Of a stretch of DNA of 64,000 nucleotides, positions 1 through 8,735 are shown in pieces. Numbering within the stretch: position 1 is the stretch's first letter; each line of letters starts with the position of its first letter. The translations under genes were made by a program, and so were the position numbers. Source of the stretch: Paenibacillus pini JCM 16418 (GTDB lineage: Bacteria > Bacillota > Bacilli > Paenibacillales > Paenibacillaceae). The stretch is from NCBI RefSeq assembly GCF_000576305.1, contig NZ_BAVZ01000018.1, forward strand, positions 17,925-81,924. The letters are read 5' to 3'. The notes below the pieces were generated by a model. It did not search any database. It was not told where the DNA came from and saw only the letters and a program-made list of their open reading frames with translations.

Positions 1-560
1 CCACAAGCAGCGATTACCGTGCCTAATGCACCAACAAATGTAGTAGCCGTTGCTGGAAATGCATCAGCGACAGTGAGCTTCAACGCACCTTTGAACAATG
101 GTGGAAGTGCAATTACGAGTTACAAAGTGATCTCAAGTCCTGGCGGCATTACAGCGACAGGAAGTGGAAGTCCTATACAGATTACGGGCTTAACGAATGG
201 TACGGCATATACATTTACTGTGATTGCAACGAATGCGAAGGGGAACTCGGTTTCTTCGGTTGCATCGAATGCAGTAACACCACAAGCAGCAATTACTGTG
301 CCAAATGCACCAACAAATGTAGTAGCTGTTGCTGGAAACGCATCAGCGACAGTGAGCTTCACCGCACCAGTGAACAATGGTGGAAGTCCAATTACGGGCT
401 ATAAAGTGACCTCAAGTCCTGGCGGCATTACAGCGACAGGCAGCGGAAGCCCTATACGTATCACTGGCTTAACGAATGGCACGGATTATACGTTTACCGT
501 GATTGCAACGAATGCGAAGGGGAACTCGGTTTCATCAGCGGCATCTGCGAAGGTTAGACC
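1..560 (+). repeat. 279-bp tandem repeat encoding FN3 modules
   Basis: The block starting CACAAGCAGC at base 2 recurs at base 281, a period of 279 bp (93 codons). The copies differ mainly at scattered, often synonymous positions, which points to recent duplication or gene conversion. The array probably continues upstream of the window. Confidence 0.9.
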
Positions 561-1380
561 GATTGGGTCTTTAACACCGACAAATCCAACAACGCCATCA
601 ACATCTAATCCGTCAACGTCAACGCCGTCAACGTCAAGTCCATCAACATCACCGACGACACCGCCGACAACAACGCCGACGGTACCAACGACACCAACAG
701 TACCAACGCCGACACCAGTGGTTGATGTCTTCAAGAGTGATGTTGTAAATACAGCAAACGTAGTTCATGCTTTTGAGGCGAAGATAGCAGAAGCCAATAA
801 AACGAACGTTAAGAATGAATTAAAGGATATACAAGGGCATTGGGCAGAGAAGACTATGGATACCTTTGTGAAGCTTAGCATTGTGGAAGGTTATAATGGC
901 AAGGTAAATCCGAATAGTAATATCACACGTGCTGAGTTTGCTACGATGATTTCTCGTGTATTCAATATTAGTGGTGCTACGAATCAGTCCGTAGCTCTGA
1001 AAGATATTAAGAGCCACTGGGCTCAAGAGAATATTGTGAAGCTTGCTAGCTCGGGAATACTTACCGGATATAGTGACGGTACCTTTAAGCCGGATAAGAC
1101 GATTTCGCGTGAAGAAATAGTTTCAATTCTATCGCGTATTGTCTCCTTGGAGAAAGTAAGTAAAGACGTTACTAAAGGTAAATTCACGGATATATCTAGC
1201 GCAAGCTCCTATGCAGTAAATGCAATTAAGGATGCAGGACAGGCTGGTATTATCAGCGGCCGCAATAACGGTGCATTTGATCCGCAAGGCAATGCCACAC
1301 GTGCTGAGGCGCTCACGACGATTCTAAATGTAATGAAGCTTCATCCAGAATTGAACAAGCTGTTAGATAATTTGAAATAA
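1..1380 (+). CDS. SLH-domain surface protein with fibronectin type III repeats (5' end outside window)
   Basis: This is the 3' part of a cell-surface protein; the reading frame is open from base 1, so the true start lies upstream. Two near-identical fibronectin type III modules of 93 residues (motifs VPNAPTNVVAVAGNASATVS and SGSPI-ITGLTNGT-YTFTVIA) are followed by a Ser/Thr/Pro-rich linker of about 50 residues (roughly bases 570-720). Three S-layer homology domains then run to the C-terminus, with signatures GHWAEKTMDTF, SHWAQENIVKLASSGI and SSYAVNAIKDAGQAGI, each followed by a TRAE- or SREE-type motif. SLH triplets bind pyruvylated secondary cell-wall polymer, so this end anchors the protein to the wall and the FN3 modules act as spacer or binding arms. 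The N-terminal function is not visible. It is closed by a hairpin terminator shared with the convergent araC-type gene. Confidence 0.93.
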   Translation, partial: PQAAITVPNAPTNVVAVAGNASATVSFNAPLNNGGSAITSYKVISSPGGITATGSGSPIQITGLTNGTAYTFTVIATNAKGNSVSSVASNAVTPQAAITVPNAPTNVVAVAGNASATVSFTAPVNNGGSPITGYKVTSSPGGITATGSGSPIRITGLTNGTDYTFTVIATNAKGNSVSSAASAKVRPIGSLTPTNPTTPSTSNPSTSTPSTSSPSTSPTTPPTTTPTVPTTPTVPTPTPVVDVFKSDVVNTANVVHAFEAKIAEANKTNVKNELKDIQGHWAEKTMDTFVKLSIVEGYNGKVNPNSNITRAEFATMISRVFNISGATNQSVALKDIKSHWAQENIVKLASSGILTGYSDGTFKPDKTISREEIVSILSRIVSLEKVSKDVTKGKFTDISSASSYAVNAIKDAGQAGIISGRNNGAFDPQGNATRAEALTTILNVMKLHPELNKLLDNLK

Positions 1381-1420
1381 CATTTAGGCACTAACATGGA
1401 CAAGGATATACATTAAAAAT

Positions 1421-1462
1421 AAGACGAACCTCTGCAATTGCAGTCGTTCGTCTTGTTTTTTT
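1421..1462. terminator. bidirectional rho-independent terminator
   Basis: The inverted repeat AAGACGAAC (1421-1429) / GTTCGTCTT (1446-1454) encloses the palindrome CTGCAATTGCAG and is followed by a T run on the plus strand. It lies between the convergent SLH gene and the AraC-type gene. Confidence 0.85.
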
Positions 1463-1475
1463 TAAATAACTTTAT

Positions 1476-2339
1476 TTATTTTACAGGAATCCAGATTTCT
1501 GAATATAGATCGAGACTAGTAGGATCAGCGTTTGAATAGACTTCCAGCTCGGGCGTACCCGCATGCTCATAGGAATTGGAGGGAAACCATTCCGAGAATA
1601 TTTGTTTCCATACGTTTTGCATCGTGTCCGGCATAGGCCCGTGAACTTCGAATATGGCCCATTTGGATGCAGGAATTTCAAGACTTAATAAACCTATAGG
1701 TGTTTCACCCACATATTCGGTAGCTATCCAATAATCCATGTGTTGACTAGAGGTTGCCCCTCTCGTATCAACACATACCCCTACTACGCCTTTAATTTCA
1801 CCATTATTTAGCTTGAATAGCTTGTCGTCTGTACCATCTGCATTAACTTCATCCCACATCTGGGGTATACCTTTAAGGTTCGCTCCATTAACTAATGAGA
1901 ATTCTCGTTTAATTCCGACAACGCTGAAACCTGCTCTTTCAACAATATTGTACTTCATGGGTTCTGCCCCTTTCAGACTCACCTGAATAACCAGGCGGTT
2001 ATAAGAATTCAGCTTTCCTATATTCTTTCGGACTTCACTAGGTGACACGCCATGTTGTTTACGAAAGGCTTTAGAAAAAGCCTCGGGAGTGTCGTAGCCA
2101 TAAGTATAGGCGAGGTCAATGATTTTGCGATCCGTATTGATTAACTCTTGTGCAACCAGCGTTAATCGCCTACGACGAATGTATTCACCAACTGAGGTGT
2201 CCGTTAATAGCGCGAATACTCTTTGAAATTGGAATGCCGATGAATTCGCTTGTTCAGCGATACTTTCAATCGAGATATCTTCCAGTAAATGCTCCTCCAT
2301 GTATTCAATAGCCTTCTGTAACGATTCAACCCAGCCCAT
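1476..2339 (-). CDS. AraC-family regulator with GyrI-like effector domain
   Basis: A transcription factor of 287 aa. Residues of about 5-105 form an AraC/XylS double helix-turn-helix (SIAEQANSSAFQFQRVF, then DLAYTYGYDTPEAFSKAFRK, both typical). Residues of about 125-285 look like a GyrI-like/SOUL-fold small-molecule-binding domain (MKYNIVERAGFSVVGIKREF; WIATEYVGETPIGLLSLEIPA). Proteins of this architecture (Rob, SoxS-like or BltR-like functional classes) usually bind hydrophobic drugs or metabolites. I choose the ATG at 2339 because AAGGGAG sits 8 nt upstream; an upstream GTG at 2348 would overlap that ribosome site. No obvious target gene is adjacent, so the regulon is unknown. Confidence 0.85.
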   Translation of the reverse strand: MGWVESLQKAIEYMEEHLLEDISIESIAEQANSSAFQFQRVFALLTDTSVGEYIRRRRLTLVAQELINTDRKIIDLAYTYGYDTPEAFSKAFRKQHGVSPSEVRKNIGKLNSYNRLVIQVSLKGAEPMKYNIVERAGFSVVGIKREFSLVNGANLKGIPQMWDEVNADGTDDKLFKLNNGEIKGVVGVCVDTRGATSSQHMDYWIATEYVGETPIGLLSLEIPASKWAIFEVHGPMPDTMQNVWKQIFSEWFPSNSYEHAGTPELEVYSNADPTSLDLYSEIWIPVK

Positions 2340-2478
2340 GTTGCTCACTCCCTTGATGAAATCTTACTATCTTTGTTTTGCTAAATCCTGTCTATCTGTG
2401 CTTTGTTTAGACCTTTCTAATCACCGAAATGCATGGACTGGAATGAACAATAAAAGGATTCATTTTAAGTTAAGTGAA

Positions 2479-3095
2479 TCAGCGATATAGCTTTCGTATC
2501 CTCTTATAAATCGCTTCTTTATTTCTTCTAATGAGGAATACGATTATACATCCTACCGTCAAGATGATGATAGCAGTGAAAGAATATTGAGAAATGATAT
2601 GTAGCAAGTGTTCTATTTTTGTACCAAAAATCCTTCCAATTGAGACATACACAATAACCCATAGCATTCCACCGATACAATTGTATATAAAAAATATGCG
2701 TTTTTGTACTTGGAGAATACCAGATACATAGCCAGTGAAATGTCTCAATCCGGGAATGAAATAGCTGACAAAAATCAATTTGGTCCCATATGTATCAAAC
2801 CATATCGTAATTTTCGTGATTCGATTCTGATTCATAAAAAAGTATTTTCCGTACTTTTCAAAGAATGGAGTGCCCAGTTTAAAGCCAATATAATATGTAA
2901 TCGTTGTTCCAATGATTGCTCCAATATAAGAGAAAAAGATGATATGTAGGATGTTGAAATTTCCGATTGTAGATAGGTGGCCAGAAACGGCCATAGCTAG
3001 TTCCCCAGGAAAGGTATAGCCAAGGATTCAGAAAATAATCCAAAGAATAAAACTAAATATCCGTATTGTTCAAAAAGACTGCTAATCCATTCCAT
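2479..3095 (-). pseudogene. DedA-family membrane protein, frameshifted
   Basis: DedA (SNARE-associated/VTT) proteins are membrane flippases or transporters for undecaprenyl-phosphate and phosphatidylethanolamine. Reading starts at an ATG at 3095 behind GAGGAG and encodes MEWISSLFEQYGYLVLFFGL followed by FSESLAIPF. It then shifts out of frame and stops. The remainder (AMAVSGHLS onward, 171 aa, with F-x3-G-R-x-F-P-G-type and multiple TM segments) is in the other frame. Restoring one G near 3008-3009 gives the family hallmark PFPGE and one 205-aa protein, the normal DedA length. The total of 617 nt is one base short of a multiple of three. It is either a real single-base deletion or a sequence error. 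Confidence 0.85.
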
Positions 3096-3283
3096 GCTTT
3101 AAACTCCTCATAAGTATTGGTTAGGGTAAGTTACTCATCCTGTTACATCGTATAACAAACACAGAGTAACGGTAACTGACTGTAGTCTAGTGAAGCCCTA
3201 GACCTTGGTCTTGGAAGGTTTATTTACATATGTCATATGGACATGACTAGGGTGTTTGAGCTTGGAATGACCCTCTACCACAT

Positions 3284-3324
3284 AAAAGAGGCATCTTCCT
3301 TCCCATAAGGAAAAAAAGATGCCT
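3284..3324 (-). terminator. terminator downstream of the 45-aa small protein gene
   Basis: The inverted repeat AGGCATCTT (3289-3297) / AAGATGCCT (3316-3324) is followed on the minus strand by CTTTTA. It lies 21 nt beyond the stop codon of the small gene at 3345-3482. Confidence 0.65.
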
Positions 3325-3344
3325 TGTCTTGTCTGGTTACTTGT

Positions 3345-3482
3345 TTATTGTTTATTTATTCGTACCATGTTGCTTAGTTGGCAGACTGAATTAGGCTGAC
3401 CTTTGCCATTATGCTCTTTGTTCTTACGATCTTTCTCTTGGGTCTCGTGGACCTTCTCTACGAACTCATGTGTATCCGTCAT
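3345..3482 (-). CDS. Small hydrophilic protein, DUF4023-like (45 aa)
   Basis: A 45-aa charged protein beginning MTDTHEFVEKVHETQEKDRK with a Gly/Asn-rich middle (NGKGQPN). A strong AAGGAGG ribosome site stands 8 nt upstream of the ATG at 3482, and a hairpin terminator follows, so this is a self-contained monocistronic unit. The sequence resembles the very small DUF4023 family of Bacillaceae/Paenibacillaceae, whose function is unknown; that assignment is from memory and moderate. The C-terminus (VCQLSNMVRINKQ) differs from the SKKLPNKQ-like ending I would expect of that family, so the tail could be altered by a frameshift. Confidence 0.7.
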   Translation of the reverse strand: MTDTHEFVEKVHETQEKDRKNKEHNGKGQPNSVCQLSNMVRINKQ

Positions 3483-3626
3483 TGCTTTCCATCCTCCTTA
3501 TCATAGCAAGTAGTCATACCTTGTTACTATGACCAACAAGTCCTATTGGAATGCACGTAGAGGTGAGATATAAGGGCCTTTCATTTGCTTTTTGCTAATA
3601 GAAGATCATTCATTCGTATCGAATAA

Positions 3627-4715
3627 TCACGAATATAGGGAAGTTAGTCGGGCTGCAGCCTGACTCCACGTAAAATGCTGAAGTACACTGCTGCGGCCGC
3701 GCTCACCCATGGTACGTCGCAGTTCCTTGCTCCGTCCTAATTTAATCAGATACTCCGCAAACCGATCAGGACTCTGGTAAGCATTCACCAGATAACCATT
3801 GCTACCGTGCTTCACGATCTCAGGAATTCCACCAATTCTTGAAGCTATAACGGGCAGGCCTGTTGCCATCGCTTCTACATTGACTAGTCCAAAGGCCTCA
3901 TGTTGTTGTGAAGGGCAAACAAAGCAATCCGCCATCCGGTAAATGTTGTGAATTTCAGAATGCTGTTTCTTACCGACCCATGTTACAGGCACGCCTAGCT
4001 GTGCTGCTTGTGTGCGCAGCTTCTTCATATAAGAGGTACTTCCTTGGCCAGCAATGATAAGGTGGAGGGGTATCTGCTTATGGGCAAGGGATGCGGCCCT
4101 CAATAGTACAGGAACCCCCTTACGAGGTATAATCCGACCTACGAACAGGACGGTAAAGACTTGACGAATACCATGTTTTTGCCGAGCGCTTAAACGCTCT
4201 GATGCATTTGGGACGTGGAATCTGTTGATATCTACTCCAAGTTCAGCCGTTCGAATTTTGTGAGCCTGAGTCGGGAAACGGCTAGTTAATTTGTACTTCA
4301 GTGAGCTGCTGTTAGCGATGATAAGTTTGGCATGCTTCAAGCTGCTGTCCACAAGACTGGTTTTGGGCACGAATGTGAGTGAATGGAGGTAAAGGATCAC
4401 CATCATACGCGGATTTGCTTTTTGAATTGATGCCATGTAGTGGGGGCGATTGTCTACTTGAATTACATCATATGATTTTCCTTTTATAAAACGCAGCACA
4501 GACGCAATATACACTTGGGAGCTCCCCGAGGGGATTCTTTCGATGGTTACACTAGATTCCATACTACGCATGGGTAGTCCCTTTGATGCCCTGCTCAGGA
4601 CAGTTACTTTGTGATGTTTGGCGAGCTGCTTAGCGATAGCTAGAATGCAAATTTCAACGGATCCACTACCTGGAACAGGGATTTGCTCAGGTGCAACAAT
4701 TAATATATTTAATAT
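3627..4715 (-). CDS. GT4-family glycosyltransferase, CotSA-like, with apparent ATA start
   Basis: A retaining GT-B glycosyltransferase. The N-terminal Rossmann half contains ILIVAPEQIPVPGSGSVE, a family hallmark. The C-terminal half has VGRIIPRKG, LIIAGQG and the nucleotide-sugar motif HEAFGLVNVEAMATGLPVIA (E-x7-E). The first ATG (4571) would delete the whole acceptor-side start of the fold. The frame stays open upstream to an ATA codon at 4713-4715, placed 8 nt after AGGAGG, giving 362 aa, the usual size. No ATG, GTG or TTG exists in frame between the ribosome site and the conserved N-terminus. It lies divergent from the YheC/D-type spore-coat gene, and its relatives (CotSA) sit in the spore coat, so a sporulation role is likely. 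The acceptor substrate is unknown. Confidence 0.8.
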   Translation of the reverse strand: MLNILIVAPEQIPVPGSGSVEICILAIAKQLAKHHKVTVLSRASKGLPMRSMESSVTIERIPSGSSQVYIASVLRFIKGKSYDVIQVDNRPHYMASIQKANPRMMVILYLHSLTFVPKTSLVDSSLKHAKLIIANSSSLKYKLTSRFPTQAHKIRTAELGVDINRFHVPNASERLSARQKHGIRQVFTVLFVGRIIPRKGVPVLLRAASLAHKQIPLHLIIAGQGSTSYMKKLRTQAAQLGVPVTWVGKKQHSEIHNIYRMADCFVCPSQQHEAFGLVNVEAMATGLPVIASRIGGIPEIVKHGSNGYLVNAYQSPDRFAEYLIKLGRSKELRRTMGERGRSSVLQHFTWSQAAARLTSLYS

Positions 4716-4934
4716 TTCTTTCTCCTCCTGCTCTCCAGTTCGTTCATATATTCGGACCGCTCTACTATTTATGCAATACGCTCTGAGAGAGTATAGTCTC
4801 TCATCTTCATAAGATGCCTATTATGGTGTGAAATGTATGAATGTCCTTTCCGAATGGAGAAATACAGCATAGGATGTACAGACTTTTCAAAGCTGCAATG
4901 AAATCAAGGATAGTCTGAGGGAGAGACGGATGAG

Positions 4935-5686
4935 ATGAGGGAAAAGAAGCCACGTACGGTATTAATGAGCAAATGGACAAAGACGAAGGTGCTGCTTGGC
5001 AGCAAGATGGCGAGGCCATTTATACCGGATACACGTAGATTCAATAAATCCACCTTGAGAATGATGCTGAATTCTTACAGTATGGTCTATGTAAAACCAG
5101 AAGTTGGAACCTTTGGCAACGGAGTCATTCGCGTGGAACAAATAAAATCTGGAGGATATACGTATCAGCTTGAGACGAAGGTCAGTAAGTTCAAGGATTA
5201 CGATTCACTTCACAGTTCTCTTCAACAAATTACGAGAAAGAAAAGCTACCTTATACAGAAGGGAATTCATTTGGTTAAGTACAATAAGCGTTGTTTTGAT
5301 ATTCGTGTAATGGTACAGCTGAGCCCGAAGGGAAATGGGAAACAACAGGGTTAATCGGGAGAGTGGCTCATCCAGGTAAAATTGTGACTAATTATCACAG
5401 CGGCGGTAAACCTATGGATGTAAAGCGACTACTCGCCACGCATCTTTCATCGAGTGAAATGGAGAAAGTAATTCGCACCTTGAATGATTTAGGTGAAGGA
5501 ACCGGAAAATTTCTTCATAACAAATATCCTGGATTCAGACAAATTGGGCTAGACATTGGTTTTGACCGTACATGGACACCTTGGATTATTGAAGTGAATA
5601 CGAATCCAGATCCGTATATATTTAACCAACTAACAGACAAGTCGATGTATCATAAGGTTATGAAATATAAACGGGCTGCGAAGTAG
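4935..5686 (+). pseudogene. YheC/YheD-type spore-coat-associated ATP-grasp protein, frameshifted
   Basis: YheC/YheD proteins are ATP-grasp enzymes associated with the endospore coat; their reaction is not established. The first frame encodes MSKWTKTKVLLGSK, MVYVKPEVGTFGNGVIRVEQ and FDIRVMVQLSPKG, then a run-off ending KQQG. The second frame resumes with GLIGRVAHPGKIVTNYHSGG and carries the ATP-grasp end IGLDIGFDRTWTPWIIEVNT-NPDP. Adding one A in the AAA run at 5333-5335 restores SPKGKWETTGLIG and gives one 250-aa protein; the length of 752 nt is one base short of a whole reading frame. The start is the ATG at 4935 behind GGGAGAGAC. Confidence 0.85.
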
Positions 5687-5713
5687 GCCTGAGCATATAT
5701 GTACTACATGAAT

Positions 5714-5736
5714 AGGGGCCTAAGGTCTCTTTTTTT
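5714..5736 (+). terminator. rho-independent terminator
   Basis: The stem AGGGGCC/GGTCTCT (5714-5720/5724-5730, including G-U pairs) with a 3-nt loop is followed by seven Ts. It ends the YheC/D unit. Confidence 0.6.
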
Positions 5737-5847
5737 ATGCATTGAGGACAACTATTGAGCCTGATTTGTAATAGAAATGACCGACTATGTATGCTAGTAT
5801 TTGGAAAATGAGGATGTGTATTCAAAACTTTGAAGGTGGGTGTCGTC

Positions 5848-6639
5848 TTGACAGAACATATGAGGGAACCAGTCATTTCTATGCGCAAGCTTGAGATGAG
5901 TTATGGAAATAAGCCTGTTCTACGAGGCGTTGATCTGGAAGTTTACGCAGGACAAATTATCGGCTATATCGGTCCGAACGGGGCGGGAAAGAGTACGACA
6001 GTTAAAATTATGTTAGGACTTGTAGAGGGCTACAGAGGAGAAGTACGCATATTCGGCAAGGATATAGCCGATGAAAATATCGATTATAAACGCCGTATTG
6101 GTTATGTTCCTGAAGTGGCTGAACTCTATGATAGCCTCACCGCGCAGGAGTATTTAACATTTATCGGAGAGTTATATGGCTTGGAGCAACGAAAGGCTGA
6201 TCACAAAGCGAGACGTTTAATGGATAAGTTTGGCCTCGAGGAGGTGTACTTCAATCGCATTTCATCCTTTAGTAAAGGTATGCGCCAGAAAGTGATGCTC
6301 ATCTCAAGCCTCCTGCATAATCCAGATATCCTCTTTCTAGATGAGCCACTAAGTGGACTGGATGCGAATAGTGTAATGGTCGTTAAAGAGATTCTCGCCT
6401 GCCTTGCTGCAGAAGGCAAAACTATTTTTTATTCATCGCATATTATGGATGTCGTAGAGAAGATTAGTAGCCGCATTATACTACTGAATGGTGGATATAT
6501 TGTAGCCGATGGTAGCTTCCAAGAGCTGCGCTCGCAATCGCATGAAGGAACACTGGAAGATATTTTTAACGAGCTTACAGGCTTCCATGAGCATAAGGCT
6601 GTGGCTGAGAAATTTGTTTCGATTGTGCAAGAGGTGTAG
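5848..6639 (+). CDS. ABC-2 type transporter ATP-binding protein
   Basis: An ATPase subunit of 263 aa with a complete nucleotide-binding domain: Walker A GPNGAGKST (about 42-50), Q-loop region VPEVAELYDSLTAQEYL, signature FSKGMRQK, Walker B ILFLDEPLSGLD and H-loop YSSHIMDVVEK. The start is taken as TTG at 5848, 7 nt after GGTGGG; an ATG at 5860 is the alternative, and a TTG at 5830 precedes the ribosome site. The next gene begins 3 nt after the stop and encodes the membrane partner, so the two form one exporter. Substrate is not predictable; the ABC-2 class includes drug, lantibiotic and sodium exporters. Confidence 0.88.
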   Translation: MTEHMREPVISMRKLEMSYGNKPVLRGVDLEVYAGQIIGYIGPNGAGKSTTVKIMLGLVEGYRGEVRIFGKDIADENIDYKRRIGYVPEVAELYDSLTAQEYLTFIGELYGLEQRKADHKARRLMDKFGLEEVYFNRISSFSKGMRQKVMLISSLLHNPDILFLDEPLSGLDANSVMVVKEILACLAAEGKTIFYSSHIMDVVEKISSRIILLNGGYIVADGSFQELRSQSHEGTLEDIFNELTGFHEHKAVAEKFVSIVQEV

Positions 6640-6642
6640 CTC

Positions 6643-8289
6643 ATGAGGGACTTTAAGAGTTTGATGCTACTAGATCGGTTTGAGAGATTGTTCGAACGAG
6701 GCGGTGTGGATTATAAAGTCATGCGGCGGATTTTAGAAGTAAAGCTGATGATGGATGGACGTCGCGTTCCCACCTTGGTTGGTAAATCATCGAATAAGCC
6801 CGAAAATCCAGATCGTAACAACTTTATTCGCTCACTGTGGCTTTATGTAGTACTCAGTATCATTTTGGTGCCGTTTGTCGTGATGGGTCAGAACTATATG
6901 TTTCAAATGAGTCTAATATTCGGCATCCTTATATTTATGATTACCACGGCACTAATCTCTGATTTTTCTTCGGTGTTACTGGATATACGGGATCGCAATA
7001 TTTTATATTCCAAGCCAGTGAATGGCCTTACGATCAATATGGCCAAGGCAATACATATCGGAATCTATTTATTTTTTATTACGGGATCATTGACGATAGC
7101 TCCACTTGTAGCAGGTTTAGTTCGTCATGGTATTCTGTTTCTACTATTGTTTCTCATAACCATTGTTCTCATGGATCTATTTATCGTTGTTCTAACAGCC
7201 GTACTCTATTGGTTCGTGCTCCGCTTCTTCGATGGGGAGAAGCTCAAAGATATCATTAACTATGTACAAATTGGTCTTACGATTGGAATGACGATTGGAT
7301 ATCAGGTTGTTTCGAGAATGTTTAGTGTGACCAATTTTAAGATTGAGTTTAAGCCGGAATGGTGGCAATTCATGATCTTTCCTGCATGGTTTGCAGCTCC
7401 CTTTGAATGGTTATTCAATGGGAATAGCCAACCATCCATTATTCTATTTAGTATACTTGCGTTGGTTGTCCCTGTGCTCGCTGTGAGGCTCTATATGGCT
7501 ATGATGCCTTCATTCGAACATCATTTACAGAAGCTGTCTCAGATTAGCAGTGTGCGAGAGCCTAGTCGGTTTAGTATTGCAGCGTGGATGGGAGGTATTT
7601 TTTGCACCACTCGGGAAGAGAGCTTATTCTACCGATTTGCCTCCAATATGATGAAGAATGAGCGAGACTTCAAACTGAAGGTGTATCCTTCACTCGGCCT
7701 CGCGTTCATATTTCCCTTTATCTTTATGTTTAACGGATTGCATAACGGGGGATGGCAGAATATGATGTCTGGTTCATCATACTTGTTTATTTACTTTTGT
7801 GGCATGATGATTCCAACCATCGTCATGATGCTGAAATTCTCAGGAAATCATAAAGGGGCATGGATTTACAATACAATTCCTCTGCAGGATCAGTCATCTA
7901 TCTTTAAAGGAACACTCAAAGCGTCTATTATGCGTCTGATGGTTCCCATTTATCTTATTGAAAGCATTGTATTTATCATTTTATTCGGTGTAAGAATCAT
8001 ACCTGATCTCTTTGTGGTCTGGGTGACGATGATGCTATACACGGTCGTTAGTTACAAAATGATGCGCAAAGCGCTACCGTTCTCTGAACCGTTCCAGACC
8101 GCTCAACACAATCAGTTCGGAGTCACCCTTTTGCTGATGTTCATCTTGGCTGCCTTTGCGGGGATACATCTGGTGTGTGCACAGTTCACCTATGGCGTCT
8201 TAGTACTATTAATTGTCATGATTGTTGCAAACGTAGTGACATGGAAACTGGCCTTTCGTAGCCCACACCCTAAGTCCTTCAAGGCATAG
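6643..8289 (+). CDS. ABC-2 type transporter permease-like membrane protein
   Basis: A 548-aa protein with a cytoplasmic N-terminus of about 60 residues and then roughly ten hydrophobic segments (for example LWLYVVLSIILVPFVVMG, YLFFITGSLTIAPLVAGLV, VTLLLMFILAAFAGIHLV). It follows the ATPase gene by 3 nt and is clearly its translocation partner. The long size and the soluble stretch between residues of about 290 and 350 suggest a large ABC-2 permease rather than a two-protein heterodimer. No substrate-specific motif is visible. The following small gene is 24 nt downstream and probably co-transcribed up to the hairpin at 8622. Confidence 0.82.
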   Translation: MRDFKSLMLLDRFERLFERGGVDYKVMRRILEVKLMMDGRRVPTLVGKSSNKPENPDRNNFIRSLWLYVVLSIILVPFVVMGQNYMFQMSLIFGILIFMITTALISDFSSVLLDIRDRNILYSKPVNGLTINMAKAIHIGIYLFFITGSLTIAPLVAGLVRHGILFLLLFLITIVLMDLFIVVLTAVLYWFVLRFFDGEKLKDIINYVQIGLTIGMTIGYQVVSRMFSVTNFKIEFKPEWWQFMIFPAWFAAPFEWLFNGNSQPSIILFSILALVVPVLAVRLYMAMMPSFEHHLQKLSQISSVREPSRFSIAAWMGGIFCTTREESLFYRFASNMMKNERDFKLKVYPSLGLAFIFPFIFMFNGLHNGGWQNMMSGSSYLFIYFCGMMIPTIVMMLKFSGNHKGAWIYNTIPLQDQSSIFKGTLKASIMRLMVPIYLIESIVFIILFGVRIIPDLFVVWVTMMLYTVVSYKMMRKALPFSEPFQTAQHNQFGVTLLLMFILAAFAGIHLVCAQFTYGVLVLLIVMIVANVVTWKLAFRSPHPKSFKA

Positions 8290-8313
8290 ACTGGGATGAG
8301 GGAGGTTTGTCAA

Positions 8314-8577
8314 ATGCCAAACACACAGCACTATCAGCAAGCTAAGAAATATATGAATAAACAGGTTAAAGTAACAACAAAGTTCGGCAGCACGTTTTAT
8401 GGTCATATCGTTAAGGTTAGCAAAAATAGAGTCTATTTAAAGGTATCCTCCGTTAAAAATCATAAGCAGGTGCAAATCTCATTTTTTCCGTTTATACTTC
8501 CCTTGGTTTTATTCGATTTGCTCGCTATTGTCCTGCTCGATACAAGACGTAGACCCTTTCGCAGACGCTTCTACTAA
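8314..8577 (+). CDS. Uncharacterised small protein, basic C-terminus
   Basis: An 87-aa protein. The first 50 residues (YMNKQVKVTTKFGSTFYGHI, then VKVSKNRVYLKV) alternate in a way that suggests a small SH3- or Sm-like beta-barrel. A hydrophobic stretch FFPFILPLVLFDLLAIVLL follows, ending in the Arg-rich tail TRRRPFRRRFY. GAGGGAGG (8298-8305) precedes the ATG at 8314. It is the last gene of the ABC unit before the terminator. I do not recognise the family; it may be a membrane-tethered or coat-type protein. Confidence 0.72.
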   Translation: MPNTQHYQQAKKYMNKQVKVTTKFGSTFYGHIVKVSKNRVYLKVSSVKNHKQVQISFFPFILPLVLFDLLAIVLLDTRRRPFRRRFY

Positions 8578-8621
8578 AATTAAGATAATGAGAGGAATTA
8601 CCATCTCCGCTAGACCTTAAG

Positions 8622-8646
8622 CCCCCAAAAGGGGGTTTTTTGCTAT
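8622..8646 (+). terminator. rho-independent terminator
   Basis: The stem CCCCC-AAAA-GGGGG is followed by six Ts, closing the ABC transporter unit. Confidence 0.85.
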
Positions 8647-8735
8647 AAATTGCGGCTGGCTATATTTCTCACTTTGATTATATGCGGAAGAAGTAGTACA
8701 TTTAATATTGAAATCATAAGGAGGTTTCTAAATTA

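Noticed and set aside
120..734. Antisense open frames across the FN3 and linker region
   Set aside because: They shadow the surface-protein gene; the translations are Val/Gly-rich repeats without ribosome sites.
4807..5019. Minus-strand frame upstream of the glycosyltransferase
   Set aside because: It overlaps the divergent promoter and YheC/D start and has no ribosome site or homology.
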